64,000 nt of DNA, taken from NCBI RefSeq assembly GCF_012044895.1, contig NZ_CP050695.1:402501-466500 (forward strand), given 5' to 3'. Below are positions 26,581 through 35,151 of this stretch, piece by piece. Position 1 is the stretch's first letter. Every line of letters begins with the position of its first letter. A program made the translations under genes and the position numbers. Under the pieces are notes generated by a model. That model had not been told where the DNA came from. It saw nothing but the letters and a program-made list of their open reading frames with translations, and did not search any database. The DNA comes from Aquisalimonas sp. 2447. Lineage in GTDB: Bacteria; Pseudomonadota; Gammaproteobacteria; Nitrococcales; Aquisalimonadaceae.

Positions 26581-27900
26581 ATGGACGATCACGGCGAACA
26601 GTGGGGTCTGCGCGAATCGGCGACCTTCGACCGCGGCACCATCCACGAGATCCAGCGTGCCGCGGACACCGGCATCTACGACATCCGTGGTTTCGGCGCC
26701 AAGCGCAAGGTGCCGCACTTCGACGATCTGCTGTTCCTGGGGGCGAGCATGTCCCGCTACCCCCTGGAGGGCTACCGGGAGAAATGCGGCACCGACGTGG
26801 TGCTGGGCGACCGCTTCGCCAGCAAGCCGCTGCACCTGGACATCCCGGTGACCATCGCCGGCATGAGCTTCGGCTCGCTGTCGGCCAATGCCAAGGAGGC
26901 CCTGGGCCGCGGTGCATCCGCCGTGGGCACCAGCACCACCACCGGCGACGGCGGCATGACCGACGAAGAGCGCGGCCAATCGCGCACGCTGGTGTACCAG
27001 TACCTGCCGTCGCGCTACGGCATGAACCCGGTGCACCTGCGCATGGCCGATGCCATCGAGGTGGTGCTGGGCCAGGGAGCCAAGCCCGGCGGCGGCGGCA
27101 TGCTCATGGGTCAGAAGATCAGTGACCGGGTGGCCGAGATGCGCACCCTGCCAAAGGGGATCGACCAGCGCAGCGCCTGCCGGCATCCGGACTGGACCGG
27201 TCCGGACGATCTCGCTATCAAGATCGAGGAACTCCGCGAGATCACCGACTGGGAGAAGCCGGTGTTCATCAAGATCGGCGCTAGCCGCACCTATTACGAC
27301 GTCAAGCTGGCGGTGAAGGCCGGCGCCGACGTGGTGGTGCTGGACGGCATGCAGGGCGGTACCGCCGCCACCCAGGAGGTGTTCATCGAGCACGTGGGTA
27401 TTCCCACCCTGGCGGCCATTCCCCAGGCGGTGCAGGCCCTGCAGGAAATGGGCATGCACCGCAAGGTGCAGCTGATCGTCTCCGGCGGCATCCGTAACGG
27501 GGCCGACGTGGCCAAGGCCATGGCACTGGGCGCCGACGCGGTGAGCATCGGCACGGCGGCCATGATCGCGCTGGGCTGCAACCATCCGCGCTGGGAAGCC
27601 GACTATGAAAAGATCGGCTCCGCCGCCGGTTTCTACGATGATTACCACGCCGGCCAGGATCCGGCCGGGATCTCCACCCAGGATCCGGAGCTCTCCAGCC
27701 GGCTGGATCCCGAGCTTGCGGGCCGCCGCCTGGCGAACTTCCTGCGGGTGATCACCCTGGAAGCGCAGACCATCGCCCGGGCGTGCGGCAAGTCCCACCT
27801 GCACAACCTGGAGCCGGAGGACCTGGTGGCCCTGAACATGGAAGCCGCCGCCATGGCCCGGGTGCCGCTGGCGGGCACCGCCTGGATTCCCGGTCAGTAA
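26581..27900 (+). CDS. mgsC: N-methylglutamate synthase subunit C, FMN-binding glutamate-synthase domain
   Basis: A 439-residue TIM-barrel protein equal to the central glutamate-synthase domain. It shows AGMSFGSLSANAKEALGRGA, GQGAKPGGGGMLMGQKIS, FIKIGASRTYYDVKLAVKAGADVVVLDGMQGG and IVSGGIRNGADVAKAMALGADAVSIGTAA, the flavin and 2-oxoglutarate sites. The split MgsA-B-C form of glutamate synthase is the hallmark of the N-methylglutamate pathway. Ten nt separate it from mgsB. Confidence 0.85.
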   Translation: MDDHGEQWGLRESATFDRGTIHEIQRAADTGIYDIRGFGAKRKVPHFDDLLFLGASMSRYPLEGYREKCGTDVVLGDRFASKPLHLDIPVTIAGMSFGSLSANAKEALGRGASAVGTSTTTGDGGMTDEERGQSRTLVYQYLPSRYGMNPVHLRMADAIEVVLGQGAKPGGGGMLMGQKISDRVAEMRTLPKGIDQRSACRHPDWTGPDDLAIKIEELREITDWEKPVFIKIGASRTYYDVKLAVKAGADVVVLDGMQGGTAATQEVFIEHVGIPTLAAIPQAVQALQEMGMHRKVQLIVSGGIRNGADVAKAMALGADAVSIGTAAMIALGCNHPRWEADYEKIGSAAGFYDDYHAGQDPAGISTQDPELSSRLDPELAGRRLANFLRVITLEAQTIARACGKSHLHNLEPEDLVALNMEAAAMARVPLAGTAWIPGQ

Positions 27901-27913
27901 CGGCGGCCGCACC

Positions 27914-28564
27914 ATGAGCGACGGCGACGCCCCCTTCGTCCCCAAGACGCTGGCAACGCGGTACACCCACAGTGGTGACCGCATGGGGCTGGAGCGCTAC
28001 ATCGGTGCCATGCTGCGCCAGAAACGCCTGGCGCAGGGGCTCACCATTGCCGATGTGGCCGAGCTCGCGGACCTGAGCCGCGGCATGGTCAGCAAGATCG
28101 AGAACGGCCAGGTTGGGACCAGTCTGGACTCGCTGGAGCGGCTCACCGTGGCGCTGGGGCTGACCCTGTCCCAGCTCTTCCGGGACTATGACTCCCCCGA
28201 GGGCGGTGCCCAGCACATCAAGCGCGGGGAGGGTCTGGAAGTGGTCCGGCGGGGTACCCGCAAGGGCCACACCTACCACATGCTCGCCTACCACCGGGGG
28301 CAGCCGCGGAACTTCGAGCCGTTCCTTATCTCGATGGATGACGAGAGCGAAGCGTTCCCCACCTTTCAGCATGAAGGCACGCAGTTCATCCACATGCTCC
28401 AGGGCGTGATCGAGTATCGCCACGGCAAACAGGTCTACCTTCTCGAGGAGGGCGACTCGTTCACCTTCGATGCCCAGGTACCCCACGGCCCGGAACGGCT
28501 GGTGGAGGTGCCCATCCGCTTCCTGGCCGTGACCGTCTTCGGCGACGGTCACGGCACGGGCTGA
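27914..28564 (+). CDS. XRE-family regulator with C-terminal cupin domain
   Basis: A 216-residue protein with a helix-turn-helix (about residues 30-85: LRQKRLAQGLTIADVAELADLSRGMVSKIENG) and a cupin domain (about 120-210: FQHEGTQFIHMLQGVIEYRHGK...GDSFTFDAQVPHGPERL). Cupin ligands suggest sensing of a small metabolite. It is the last gene of the operon, 13 nt after mgsC, and converges with the copper amine oxidase 18 nt away, so it is a plausible pathway-specific regulator of both units. Confidence 0.87.
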   Translation: MSDGDAPFVPKTLATRYTHSGDRMGLERYIGAMLRQKRLAQGLTIADVAELADLSRGMVSKIENGQVGTSLDSLERLTVALGLTLSQLFRDYDSPEGGAQHIKRGEGLEVVRRGTRKGHTYHMLAYHRGQPRNFEPFLISMDDESEAFPTFQHEGTQFIHMLQGVIEYRHGKQVYLLEEGDSFTFDAQVPHGPERLVEVPIRFLAVTVFGDGHGTG

Positions 28565-28582
28565 GTGTGCTGGGACGGAATC

Positions 28583-30535
28583 CTAAGCGCAGCAGCTGGC
28601 CGCGTTCTTCCCCGCCGGCAGGTTGATGGCCGGATTGCGGTCGAAGAAGCCGGATGGCATCAGCTTGAACCCGCAGGTCACACAGGGCTGCACCGGGTAA
28701 TCCTCCGGGCGCACCGGATGATGCAGGCCGAAGACGTGCCACAGCACCACGTCGGTGTCCTCGACGTCACGATCCGCCGCGGTCCAGGCGGGCAGGCCCT
28801 GCCCCGGCGCGGAGTGATTGACGAACTCCCCCACCGGGTAGCGCTCGTCCTTGTGGAAGGGAGTGACCCAGAGGTGATTCTGGATGAAGCCGCCACGCTG
28901 ACCGGAGGGTGAGTCCGGGTGGGTAAAAGGCGTCACCGTGTCCGTGGGTTCGAGCTTGAAGGCAGTGGGCTGACCCACGGCGTTGCGGCGGTTCCGGTTG
29001 ACCACCTTCCAGTAGCGCATGGTTTCGGCGTTGGCGCGCCGCTGCGCCTGCTGCTCCGAGACCAGAGGCGTTGCCTCCTCGTGGAAGGCGTTACCGGTGG
29101 GGTTGTCGGGGCCGGGGGGCGGGGCGGTGGTATTGTACTCCACCACCGTGTTCTCCGGCCCGTCCACCTCCATGTCCAGCCGCGCGCAGAACAGGTGCTG
29201 GTGGATCTGGCCGGCAACCCCGGGGGCCACCTCGTTGGCGTACTTCGAGGGCTTGCCGGGTTCGCAGGCCACGGTATTGATGATGCCCGTGGCCTTCATC
29301 TCGAACTCCACCATGCCGGTCTGGTAGAGGTACCAGTAGGAGGCGTACTCGTAGTTGCCCACGGTGGAGATGGAGGAGATCACCAGCCGGCGCAGGCGCC
29401 GGACCTCGGTGTGGTCGGTGCGGAAGTCCCAGTGCTTCCAGGCGATGCCGGTGTCTTCCTCGTGGATGCAGATGGCGTTCTCGATCTGCATGGGCTCGCC
29501 GTCGATGCCGTTGACGTAGGCGTCCAGGTAGCGGATGGCACCGAGGCAGTCGCAGCCGAGTGTCAGGGAGTTGGCCAGCTTGCCCAGGCCGTATTCGCCG
29601 ATGTCGAAGACGTTCTTGCGGCGGTGGCCCGGTTCCGGGCTGCCGTAGGGCACCACCATTTCCGCCAGGGAGGCGCGGTAGAGCACCGAACGGCGCTCGC
29701 CGCCATCCTCGGTGTAGCCCAGGGTGTGCAGGGTAAGGCCCTCGCGGGCATTGAAGCCGATGCGCACGTCCCAGCCCTGCCAGCGCAACAGGTTCCCCTC
29801 GATGCTGAAGCTGGGGCCGTCGTTCTGGACCACGTCCAGGGGCTTGATGCCGTTGCGGGTGGCGCCCACCAGGTCGGCCTCGTAATTGGACTCGCCCCGG
29901 GGTACCGGCACGGGGTCCCGGTCCGCGTAGTGATCGTCCACGCGGATCACCTCCATGGTGTCGATGTCCACCACGGCGTTCACGCCCTCAACGGGGTGGG
30001 CATAGAAGTTGTCCCGGGGGTGATTGCGTACCCAGGCGAAGGTGTGGGAGAGCCGGCGCCCCTCCTCCCCGGGGACGTCGAAATTGCCCGCCGACCAGGG
30101 GTCCACGCACACCAGCGACATGTCCTCGATGCCGCGGCGCCGGCAGGCCTTCACGAATGCGGGATCGGCCTTGACCGCATCCTCCACGCCCATGAACTCC
30201 TCCAGCATGATCATCGGGCGCGCGTCGGGAAGGTGCTCCCGGGACAGGATGCGGTGCTCGGTGAGGGAGAGAATCCCGAGCGTGACCCCGATGCTGCCGG
30301 GGCGGGATACGACAAAGCGCACCTGGCGGTCCACCGCCTGTCCCGGTTGCCACGCGTGCACGGTGGCCTTGTCCGGCTCCTCCAGCACCAGGCGTTCGAA
30401 GCGCAGGTCATCCGGGCCGAGCGCTTCGCGAAGCATTGTCGCAGCGGCGCGCATCTCCTCAGGGCCCAGCGGGTCGAGGGGATGAAAGGTGTCGGCGGCG
30501 GTGGTTTCCGCCGTGGGGGTGTTGGCAATGGCCAT
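28583..30535 (-). CDS. Copper-containing primary-amine oxidase
   Basis: A 650-residue amine oxidase that oxidises a primary amine to aldehyde, ammonia and hydrogen peroxide. The TPQ-forming tyrosine is Tyr395 in TVGNYEYA. The catalytic-base region FDIGEYG holds Asp311. Copper ligands are in HQHLFCARLD and in the C-terminal WHVFGLHHPVRPEDYPVQP. No signal peptide is seen, as in the Arthrobacter-type cytosolic enzymes. The tail ends with a Cys-Cys-Ala. It converges with the methylamine operon and shares its regulatory architecture. Substrate may be methylamine or a larger amine; this is not decidable from sequence. Confidence 0.93.
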   Translation of the reverse strand: MAIANTPTAETTAADTFHPLDPLGPEEMRAAATMLREALGPDDLRFERLVLEEPDKATVHAWQPGQAVDRQVRFVVSRPGSIGVTLGILSLTEHRILSREHLPDARPMIMLEEFMGVEDAVKADPAFVKACRRRGIEDMSLVCVDPWSAGNFDVPGEEGRRLSHTFAWVRNHPRDNFYAHPVEGVNAVVDIDTMEVIRVDDHYADRDPVPVPRGESNYEADLVGATRNGIKPLDVVQNDGPSFSIEGNLLRWQGWDVRIGFNAREGLTLHTLGYTEDGGERRSVLYRASLAEMVVPYGSPEPGHRRKNVFDIGEYGLGKLANSLTLGCDCLGAIRYLDAYVNGIDGEPMQIENAICIHEEDTGIAWKHWDFRTDHTEVRRLRRLVISSISTVGNYEYASYWYLYQTGMVEFEMKATGIINTVACEPGKPSKYANEVAPGVAGQIHQHLFCARLDMEVDGPENTVVEYNTTAPPPGPDNPTGNAFHEEATPLVSEQQAQRRANAETMRYWKVVNRNRRNAVGQPTAFKLEPTDTVTPFTHPDSPSGQRGGFIQNHLWVTPFHKDERYPVGEFVNHSAPGQGLPAWTAADRDVEDTDVVLWHVFGLHHPVRPEDYPVQPCVTCGFKLMPSGFFDRNPAINLPAGKNAASCCA

Positions 30536-30635
30536 GGTTCAGTACTCCGGCATGCGGCACCCGGCCGCGTGGTTGGGTCGGTTCAGCGTCTCCTGCAGGC
30601 AAGTATCGTTGAAAATTGACGCCTTTCCGCAGCTC

Positions 30636-30651
30636 TGCAAGACATTTGCCA
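30636..30651 (-). promoter_or_regulatory. Sigma54 promoter of the copper amine oxidase gene
   Basis: The minus strand reads TGGCAAATGTCTTGCA, with GG and GC at 10-bp spacing. The predicted start is near 30625, about 90 nt before the ATG at 30535. Confidence 0.7.
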
Positions 30652-30699
30652 GGCGGCCTGCCACGGTGGTGCTCCGTGATCGGTGGGGGTGTTGCTCGG

Positions 30700-30712
30700 T
30701 AAGCAATTGAAC
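30700..30712 (+). promoter_or_regulatory. IHF-like site in the amine oxidase control region
   Basis: TAAGCAATTGAAC matches 11 of 13 positions of the inverted IHF consensus YAANNNNTTGATW. It lies between the sigma54 box and the NtrC-like pair, the same position as in the purU region. Confidence 0.35.
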
Positions 30713-30740
30713 GGTCGGGATGTTTGTTGGTCGCGGTCAC

Positions 30741-30775
30741 TGTGCCTGGGAACTCTGTAGCATTTCCCTGGCACA
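30741..30775. repeat. 35-bp inverted repeat in the amine oxidase upstream region
   Basis: TGTGCC-t-GGGAA and TTCCC-t-GGCACA form matched arms about a 12-nt centre. It could be an operator for a further regulator or an RNA hairpin. The rest of 30536-30938 holds no gene that I can support. Confidence 0.45.
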
Positions 30776-30782
30776 GCCGGAT

Positions 30783-30829
30783 TGCGCCGTGTTGGTGCGC
30801 TGGTGCACGGGCATGCCCGAAAACGGGCA
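30783..30829 (-). promoter_or_regulatory. Paired NtrC-like sites upstream of the amine oxidase
   Basis: The proximal site 30783-30799 is TGCGCCGTGTTGGTGCG, close to the NtrC consensus. The distal dyad 30814-30829 is TGCCCGAAAACGGGCA. Centres are about 30.5 bp apart and lie roughly 166 and 196 bp before the predicted start, mirroring the purU promoter in order, strength and distance. Confidence 0.6.
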
Positions 30830-30938
30830 CGCCGGGTGCTATCGGCGTAGGCGCTGTTGCGAATCGGCTGTTACCGGGGGTGTCCGGCGGCACGCGCGCG
30901 CATGAGCCAGAGGGTCCGGTGTCCTGGCTTACAGGACA

Positions 30939-31142
30939 CTAACCGCGGATCACGCCGCCCGATTGCTGATACCGTCTGGCTTCGTTGAGCAGGCGCTGCT
31001 CGAGGGTTTCGAGGTCCTCCTGCTGTCCTTCGTCCCGGCTACGCCGTTCGAGTTCGGCGTCGATGCGCTGGAGCAGCTGGCGCAGCGAATGATCCGGCCA
31101 TGCGTTACGATCAGTGAAAGCCGGGTTGGAATGACTGGGCAT
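30939..31142 (-). CDS. Small hypothetical hydrophilic protein
   Basis: A 67-residue protein rich in charged residues and Gln (HSLRQLLQRIDAELERRS, QEDLETLEQRLLNEARRY), likely mostly helical or coiled. GGAGG lies 6-7 nt before ATG 31142, which is preferred over the upstream ATG at 31154. No family recognised. Confidence 0.6.
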   Translation of the reverse strand: MPSHSNPAFTDRNAWPDHSLRQLLQRIDAELERRSRDEGQQEDLETLEQRLLNEARRYQQSGGVIRG

Positions 31143-31375
31143 GCAATCCTCCAATGGTGAGTGGTTCCGGGGTCGGTTACGGTGTCCGGGGATGCGTGCC
31201 TGAATGTGGGCACCCTGTCCGGTCCTTTCAAGGGATGGGCGCTTCCCGCACAGTCTGCCCGCGGGATCCGCCGGATCCTGTTTAGGACCGTCCGTTCCTC
31301 GTCGGGGTTCCCGATGGCATGATCGGGCAGTCAGTATCAGTGTTATTTGCCTGATTGGCGAGAGGGGGATTGCCC

Positions 31376-32338
31376 ATGGCGATAGAGGACATTACCGATT
31401 ACGCGTCCGGGGTCACTGCGATTGATGCGCATTTTGCCGGACGGCCGGGTCAGGTGGCCAGTCATCTGCTCGTCGACAGTGGCGAGGCGGCGCTGGTGGA
31501 TGTCGGCAGCAACTTCTCCGTGCCCCACCTACTTCGAGGGTTGGAAGCCAAGGGCGTGATGCCGGAGGCGGTGCGCTACCTGTTCGTCACCCATGTGCAT
31601 CTGGACCATGCCGGTGGCGCCGGTGAGCTCATGCGTCACCTGCCACGGGCTACTCTGGTGGTGCACCCGCGCAGTGCCCGCCACATGATCGACCCCACGG
31701 CCCTGTTCGAGGGAGCCCGGGGTGTGTTCGGGGACGAGGTCATGGCCACCCACTACGGCGAGCCGGTGCCCGTGCCCGAGGACCGCGTGCACATCGTCGA
31801 TGACGGCGACCGGCTGCCGCTGGGGCGACGCAGCCTCCGGTTCCTGGATACCCCGGGGCATGCCAACCATCACTACTCCATGGTGGATGAAACCAACGCC
31901 CTGGTGTTTGCCGGGGATACCTTCGGCGTCGCCTACCGCTCCCTGATCAATGCGCGGGGCGCGTTCACCTTTCCCTCCACGGCCCCGGTGCACTTCGACC
32001 CGGACGCGGCACACCGGTCCCTGGACCGGCTTCGGGACCTCAAGCCGGACGCCATCTACGTGGCCCACTTCGGCGAAGTAACCGAAATCGACCGCCTGGC
32101 GGATGATCTCCATCGCGGTCTGGACGCCCACGTGGCCATCGCCGAGCGCCACGCCGATGCCGGTGACGGGCAGGTGCGCGCCATTGCCGCGGACCTGCAG
32201 GCCTGGTTGCAGGAGGCTCTGCGTGCACACGGCGTGGAACTCTCCGACGCGCAGTTCCGGGATACCCTGGGGCTGGACCTGGAGATCAACGCCCAGGGCC
32301 TGGCCGTGTGGCTGATGCGGCGGGGGGCTGGGCGCTGA
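31376..32338 (+). CDS. Metallo-beta-lactamase-fold hydrolase
   Basis: A 320-residue MBL-fold protein with the zinc motif THVHLDHAGG, then LDTPGHANHHYS, FAGDTFGVAY and a late HFGE. It resembles the broad glyoxalase-II-like MBL group. ATG 31376 has AGGGGG upstream. The extra C-terminal ~80 residues are helical. It is monocistronic; the substrate is unknown. Confidence 0.85.
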   Translation: MAIEDITDYASGVTAIDAHFAGRPGQVASHLLVDSGEAALVDVGSNFSVPHLLRGLEAKGVMPEAVRYLFVTHVHLDHAGGAGELMRHLPRATLVVHPRSARHMIDPTALFEGARGVFGDEVMATHYGEPVPVPEDRVHIVDDGDRLPLGRRSLRFLDTPGHANHHYSMVDETNALVFAGDTFGVAYRSLINARGAFTFPSTAPVHFDPDAAHRSLDRLRDLKPDAIYVAHFGEVTEIDRLADDLHRGLDAHVAIAERHADAGDGQVRAIAADLQAWLQEALRAHGVELSDAQFRDTLGLDLEINAQGLAVWLMRRGAGR

Positions 32339-32374
32339 GCCCCCGCGGCTCAGGGCTGCGCCCGTGCAGGTGAA

Positions 32375-33052
32375 CTACCGGTTCTGAACATGGTTGTCCT
32401 GGCCCGTTGAGGAGCGTCTGCCGGGCGGCAGAATGCCGGGTAGCAGGAACAGCGCCACCGCCGCCGCGACCACCACCCAGTCCAGGTGCCAGTGCAGTGC
32501 CACCGCGGAATAGCCGGCCGCCGCCGCACCGGCCAGGGGGATCAGCGCCAGCAGGGCAACCGGCCAGCCGGGTTTTCGCGTCAGCAGCCAGCCACAGGTG
32601 AAAAGGAGGGTCGGTTCCGGGGCCAGGCCCACCAGGCGGATCTCCGGCCAGCCATCGCGGAGCACGGCCTCGGCGCCGGGCATCACCAGCAGGGCCACCA
32701 GCATGAGCGTGACGCCGCCGCCTACCGCCGCCGGTGATGCCCGCGGCAGGCCGGGCCGCGGGGCCACGGCCGCCAGCGCTAGCAGCACTGCCTGGGCGGT
32801 ATAGGCCCACTGAAACCACTGGGCGCCGAAAAACAGGGGCTCCATCCGGTCGCCGTAGAACACGGTGCCGATGACCAGCCAGCCCAGCGCGAGCATCAAT
32901 GCCACCAGTCGCGGTATCCAGCCGGAGCGTTCATCGGCCACCGCAAGCACTACCAGGATCGCCGCCAGCACGGCGAGCATGGCCGCCCACCAGAGCTCGC
33001 CGTTCATGCGGGCGACGACGCTGAAATAGACGTCCAGCGAATAGGGCAGCAT
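32375..33052 (-). CDS. DUF6064-like multi-pass membrane protein
   Basis: A 225-residue protein with about six or seven membrane segments, starting MLPYSLDVYFSVVARMNGELW. Pattern and length fit the DUF6064 family of unknown function. Its start overlaps the stop of the aldo/keto reductase gene upstream by one base, so the two are probably cotranscribed. Confidence 0.68.
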   Translation of the reverse strand: MLPYSLDVYFSVVARMNGELWWAAMLAVLAAILVVLAVADERSGWIPRLVALMLALGWLVIGTVFYGDRMEPLFFGAQWFQWAYTAQAVLLALAAVAPRPGLPRASPAAVGGGVTLMLVALLVMPGAEAVLRDGWPEIRLVGLAPEPTLLFTCGWLLTRKPGWPVALLALIPLAGAAAAGYSAVALHWHLDWVVVAAAVALFLLPGILPPGRRSSTGQDNHVQNR

Positions 33053-34017
33053 CAGAGCCCTTCCAGGTGCGTGATCATGGCCTGGCGCCTGTCCTCGTCG
33101 GGCATCGGGCCGCGCATGGCGCCCATGTTCTCGCGCATGTGCTCCGGTTGTGACGTCGCCGGAATGGCGCAGGTGATGGCTGGGTGGGAGATGATGAACT
33201 TCAGGAAGAACTGCGCCCAGTTGTCGATGCCGTACTCTGCCGCCCAGTCCGGCAGGGGCTTGCCCTCCACCCGGTCGAACATGCTGCCGCGCCGGAACGG
33301 CCGGTTGGCGATCACGGCAATGCCACGCTCCTGCGCCAGCGGCAGCAGACGCCGCTCCACCTCACGGTCGAGGACGTTGTAGGTGAGCTGGACGAAATCC
33401 AGCGGCTCGTCGCGCATGATGCGCTCGAGTTCGTCGTGGCGGCGGCCGTGGGAGGTGGTGATGCCCGTGTAGCGGATGTCGCCGTCGTCCCTGCGGGCAC
33501 GGATGGTCTCCATGTGCTCTTCCCGGTTCACCAGGTTGTGGACCTGCATGAGGTCGAAGCGCTGGATACCCCACAGGTCCAGGGAGTCGTCGATCTGCGC
33601 CCGGCCTTCGGCCGTGCTCCGGGTCCAGATCTTGGTGGCGGAGAACAGGCCCTCGGTGTCATTCAGCCGCTCCAGGCAATCGCCGAGTACGTCCTCGGCG
33701 GTGCCGTACATGGGCGAGGAGTCGATCATGCCGCCGCCCATGTCGAAGAAGATCTCCAGCACCTCCGTGAGCCGGTCGCGCATGGCCTGGGCCGGACCGA
33801 CATTGAAGGTGACGTAGGTGCCCATGCCGATGGCGGGGATGGTTTCGTCGGTGCCCGGGATTTCGCGCCGGAGGATGGCGTCCGCCGCCACGCGGGTGGA
33901 GGTGCCGGACAGCAGCGCGATGGTTGCCCCGGGGAGCGCACGGCTGGCGGTCGCGCCGCCGAGGGCGTGTCCCAGTTGGCACAGGAAGCGGCGTCGTTGT
34001 GGCCGGTGTGTGGTCAT
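33052..34017 (-). CDS. Aldo/keto reductase with Tat-like leader
   Basis: A 321-residue aldo/keto-reductase TIM barrel. The catalytic Asp and Tyr are in MIDSSPMYGTAE, the Lys in ATKIW, and the His in LMQVHN. The N-terminus has RPQRRRFLCQLGHALGG followed by a hydrophobic stretch, suggesting Tat export, as in a periplasmic AKR subgroup. Natural substrate unknown. Confidence 0.85.
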   Translation of the reverse strand: MTTHRPQRRRFLCQLGHALGGATASRALPGATIALLSGTSTRVAADAILRREIPGTDETIPAIGMGTYVTFNVGPAQAMRDRLTEVLEIFFDMGGGMIDSSPMYGTAEDVLGDCLERLNDTEGLFSATKIWTRSTAEGRAQIDDSLDLWGIQRFDLMQVHNLVNREEHMETIRARRDDGDIRYTGITTSHGRRHDELERIMRDEPLDFVQLTYNVLDREVERRLLPLAQERGIAVIANRPFRRGSMFDRVEGKPLPDWAAEYGIDNWAQFFLKFIISHPAITCAIPATSQPEHMRENMGAMRGPMPDEDRRQAMITHLEGL

Positions 34018-34077
34018 GGGCTGTCCTGCAAAGCGGCTGCAAGCAGCCTCAAGTCTCCGATCGGCCGGGGCGGGGCG

Positions 34078-34995
34078 TCAATGCGGGGTTGTCAGCATCC
34101 GCAGCGCCCGGGGCAAGACGGTGGCCTGCAGTTCCCTGGCGGTATAGGGCTCGCCGTCCAGTTCCGTCACCCATGGGTCGCCATCGGTGGTGACGACCCG
34201 CACGGAGGCGCCACGGGTGCTGGAAATAAAGGGCGAGCGTAGATGCCGGCCCAGGTACAGGGCCGGGATCCAGGGCAGCAGACGCCATGGCGACGCGCCG
34301 GCCACCACCACGCAGTCCAGGAGGCCGTCATCCATGTGTGCCTCGGGAGCGATGCGCATGCCCCGGGCGAAACGCGGGCCGTTGGCCAGAGCCACCAGCC
34401 ATGCCGCACCCTCGTACCATGGCCTGTCGTTCACCGTCACCCGGCACTGCCTGGGGTGGCTGCCCAGCAAGTGCCGCAGGGCAGTGACCAGGTAGCCCAG
34501 GCGGCCGTGGCGGCGGTGGCGGTTGACTTCCCGGGCCACCTCGCCGGACAGGCCGATGGAGCCGATGTTGGTGGCATAACGGACTTCGCCGTCCAGCGCC
34601 AGGCGCAGTGCATCCAGCTGGCGGACACAGCCGCGCTCCATCAGGGCCATGGCCCGGTGCGGGTTACGGGGCAGGCGCAGGGTCCGGGCCAGGTCCGAGC
34701 CGGTGCCCATCGGCACAAGGCCAATGTCCACCTGCCCGCCCAGGCCCCGGGCCAGGACCTCGTTGACCAGCAAGTGGAAGGTGCCGTCGCCGCCGACGGC
34801 GATGATCCGGCGGACGCCTTCATCCAGCCGCGCGCGAAGCTGATCGGCGCTGTCCGCCGCCGATGCCGTGTGGATGGCATCCCGGGTCGGACCTGCGGCG
34901 CGCTGGTTGCGGTTCCAGAACTGCCCGGCACGCCCGCCGCCCGCGTGCGGATTGACGAAATAGAGGGTCGATGGGTGGGCCGTTAGCGTTGCCAT
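34078..34995 (-). CDS. Diacylglycerol-kinase-family lipid kinase
   Basis: A 305-residue YegS/BmrU/DgkB-type lipid kinase. It has the nucleotide-binding motif AVGGDGTFHLLVNEVL, GLVPMGTGSDLARTLRL, and a C-terminal beta-sandwich with MRIAPEAHMDDGLLDCVVV. These enzymes phosphorylate diacylglycerol or related lipids at the membrane. It is divergent from the serine hydrolase gene. Confidence 0.88.
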   Translation of the reverse strand: MATLTAHPSTLYFVNPHAGGGRAGQFWNRNQRAAGPTRDAIHTASAADSADQLRARLDEGVRRIIAVGGDGTFHLLVNEVLARGLGGQVDIGLVPMGTGSDLARTLRLPRNPHRAMALMERGCVRQLDALRLALDGEVRYATNIGSIGLSGEVAREVNRHRRHGRLGYLVTALRHLLGSHPRQCRVTVNDRPWYEGAAWLVALANGPRFARGMRIAPEAHMDDGLLDCVVVAGASPWRLLPWIPALYLGRHLRSPFISSTRGASVRVVTTDGDPWVTELDGEPYTARELQATVLPRALRMLTTPH

Positions 34996-35151
34996 GGTGT
35001 TGTTCGCTTGCTGTCCCCGTTGCGGTTATATCATTGACGCAGGTTTTCCGGGTCAGCTGCCGAGCCCCGCTCGGCAGGAAAATCAAACCAGCTGCAACCT
35101 CCGCGGCCGCCAACGGTCTCAACCTGGCGTGTAACTGAATGGAGGATGGCG

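Noticed and set aside
30765-30790. A second sigma54 box (TGGCACAGCCGGATTGC) on the plus strand
   Set aside because: GG and GC are 12 bp apart instead of 10, and no plus-strand gene follows.
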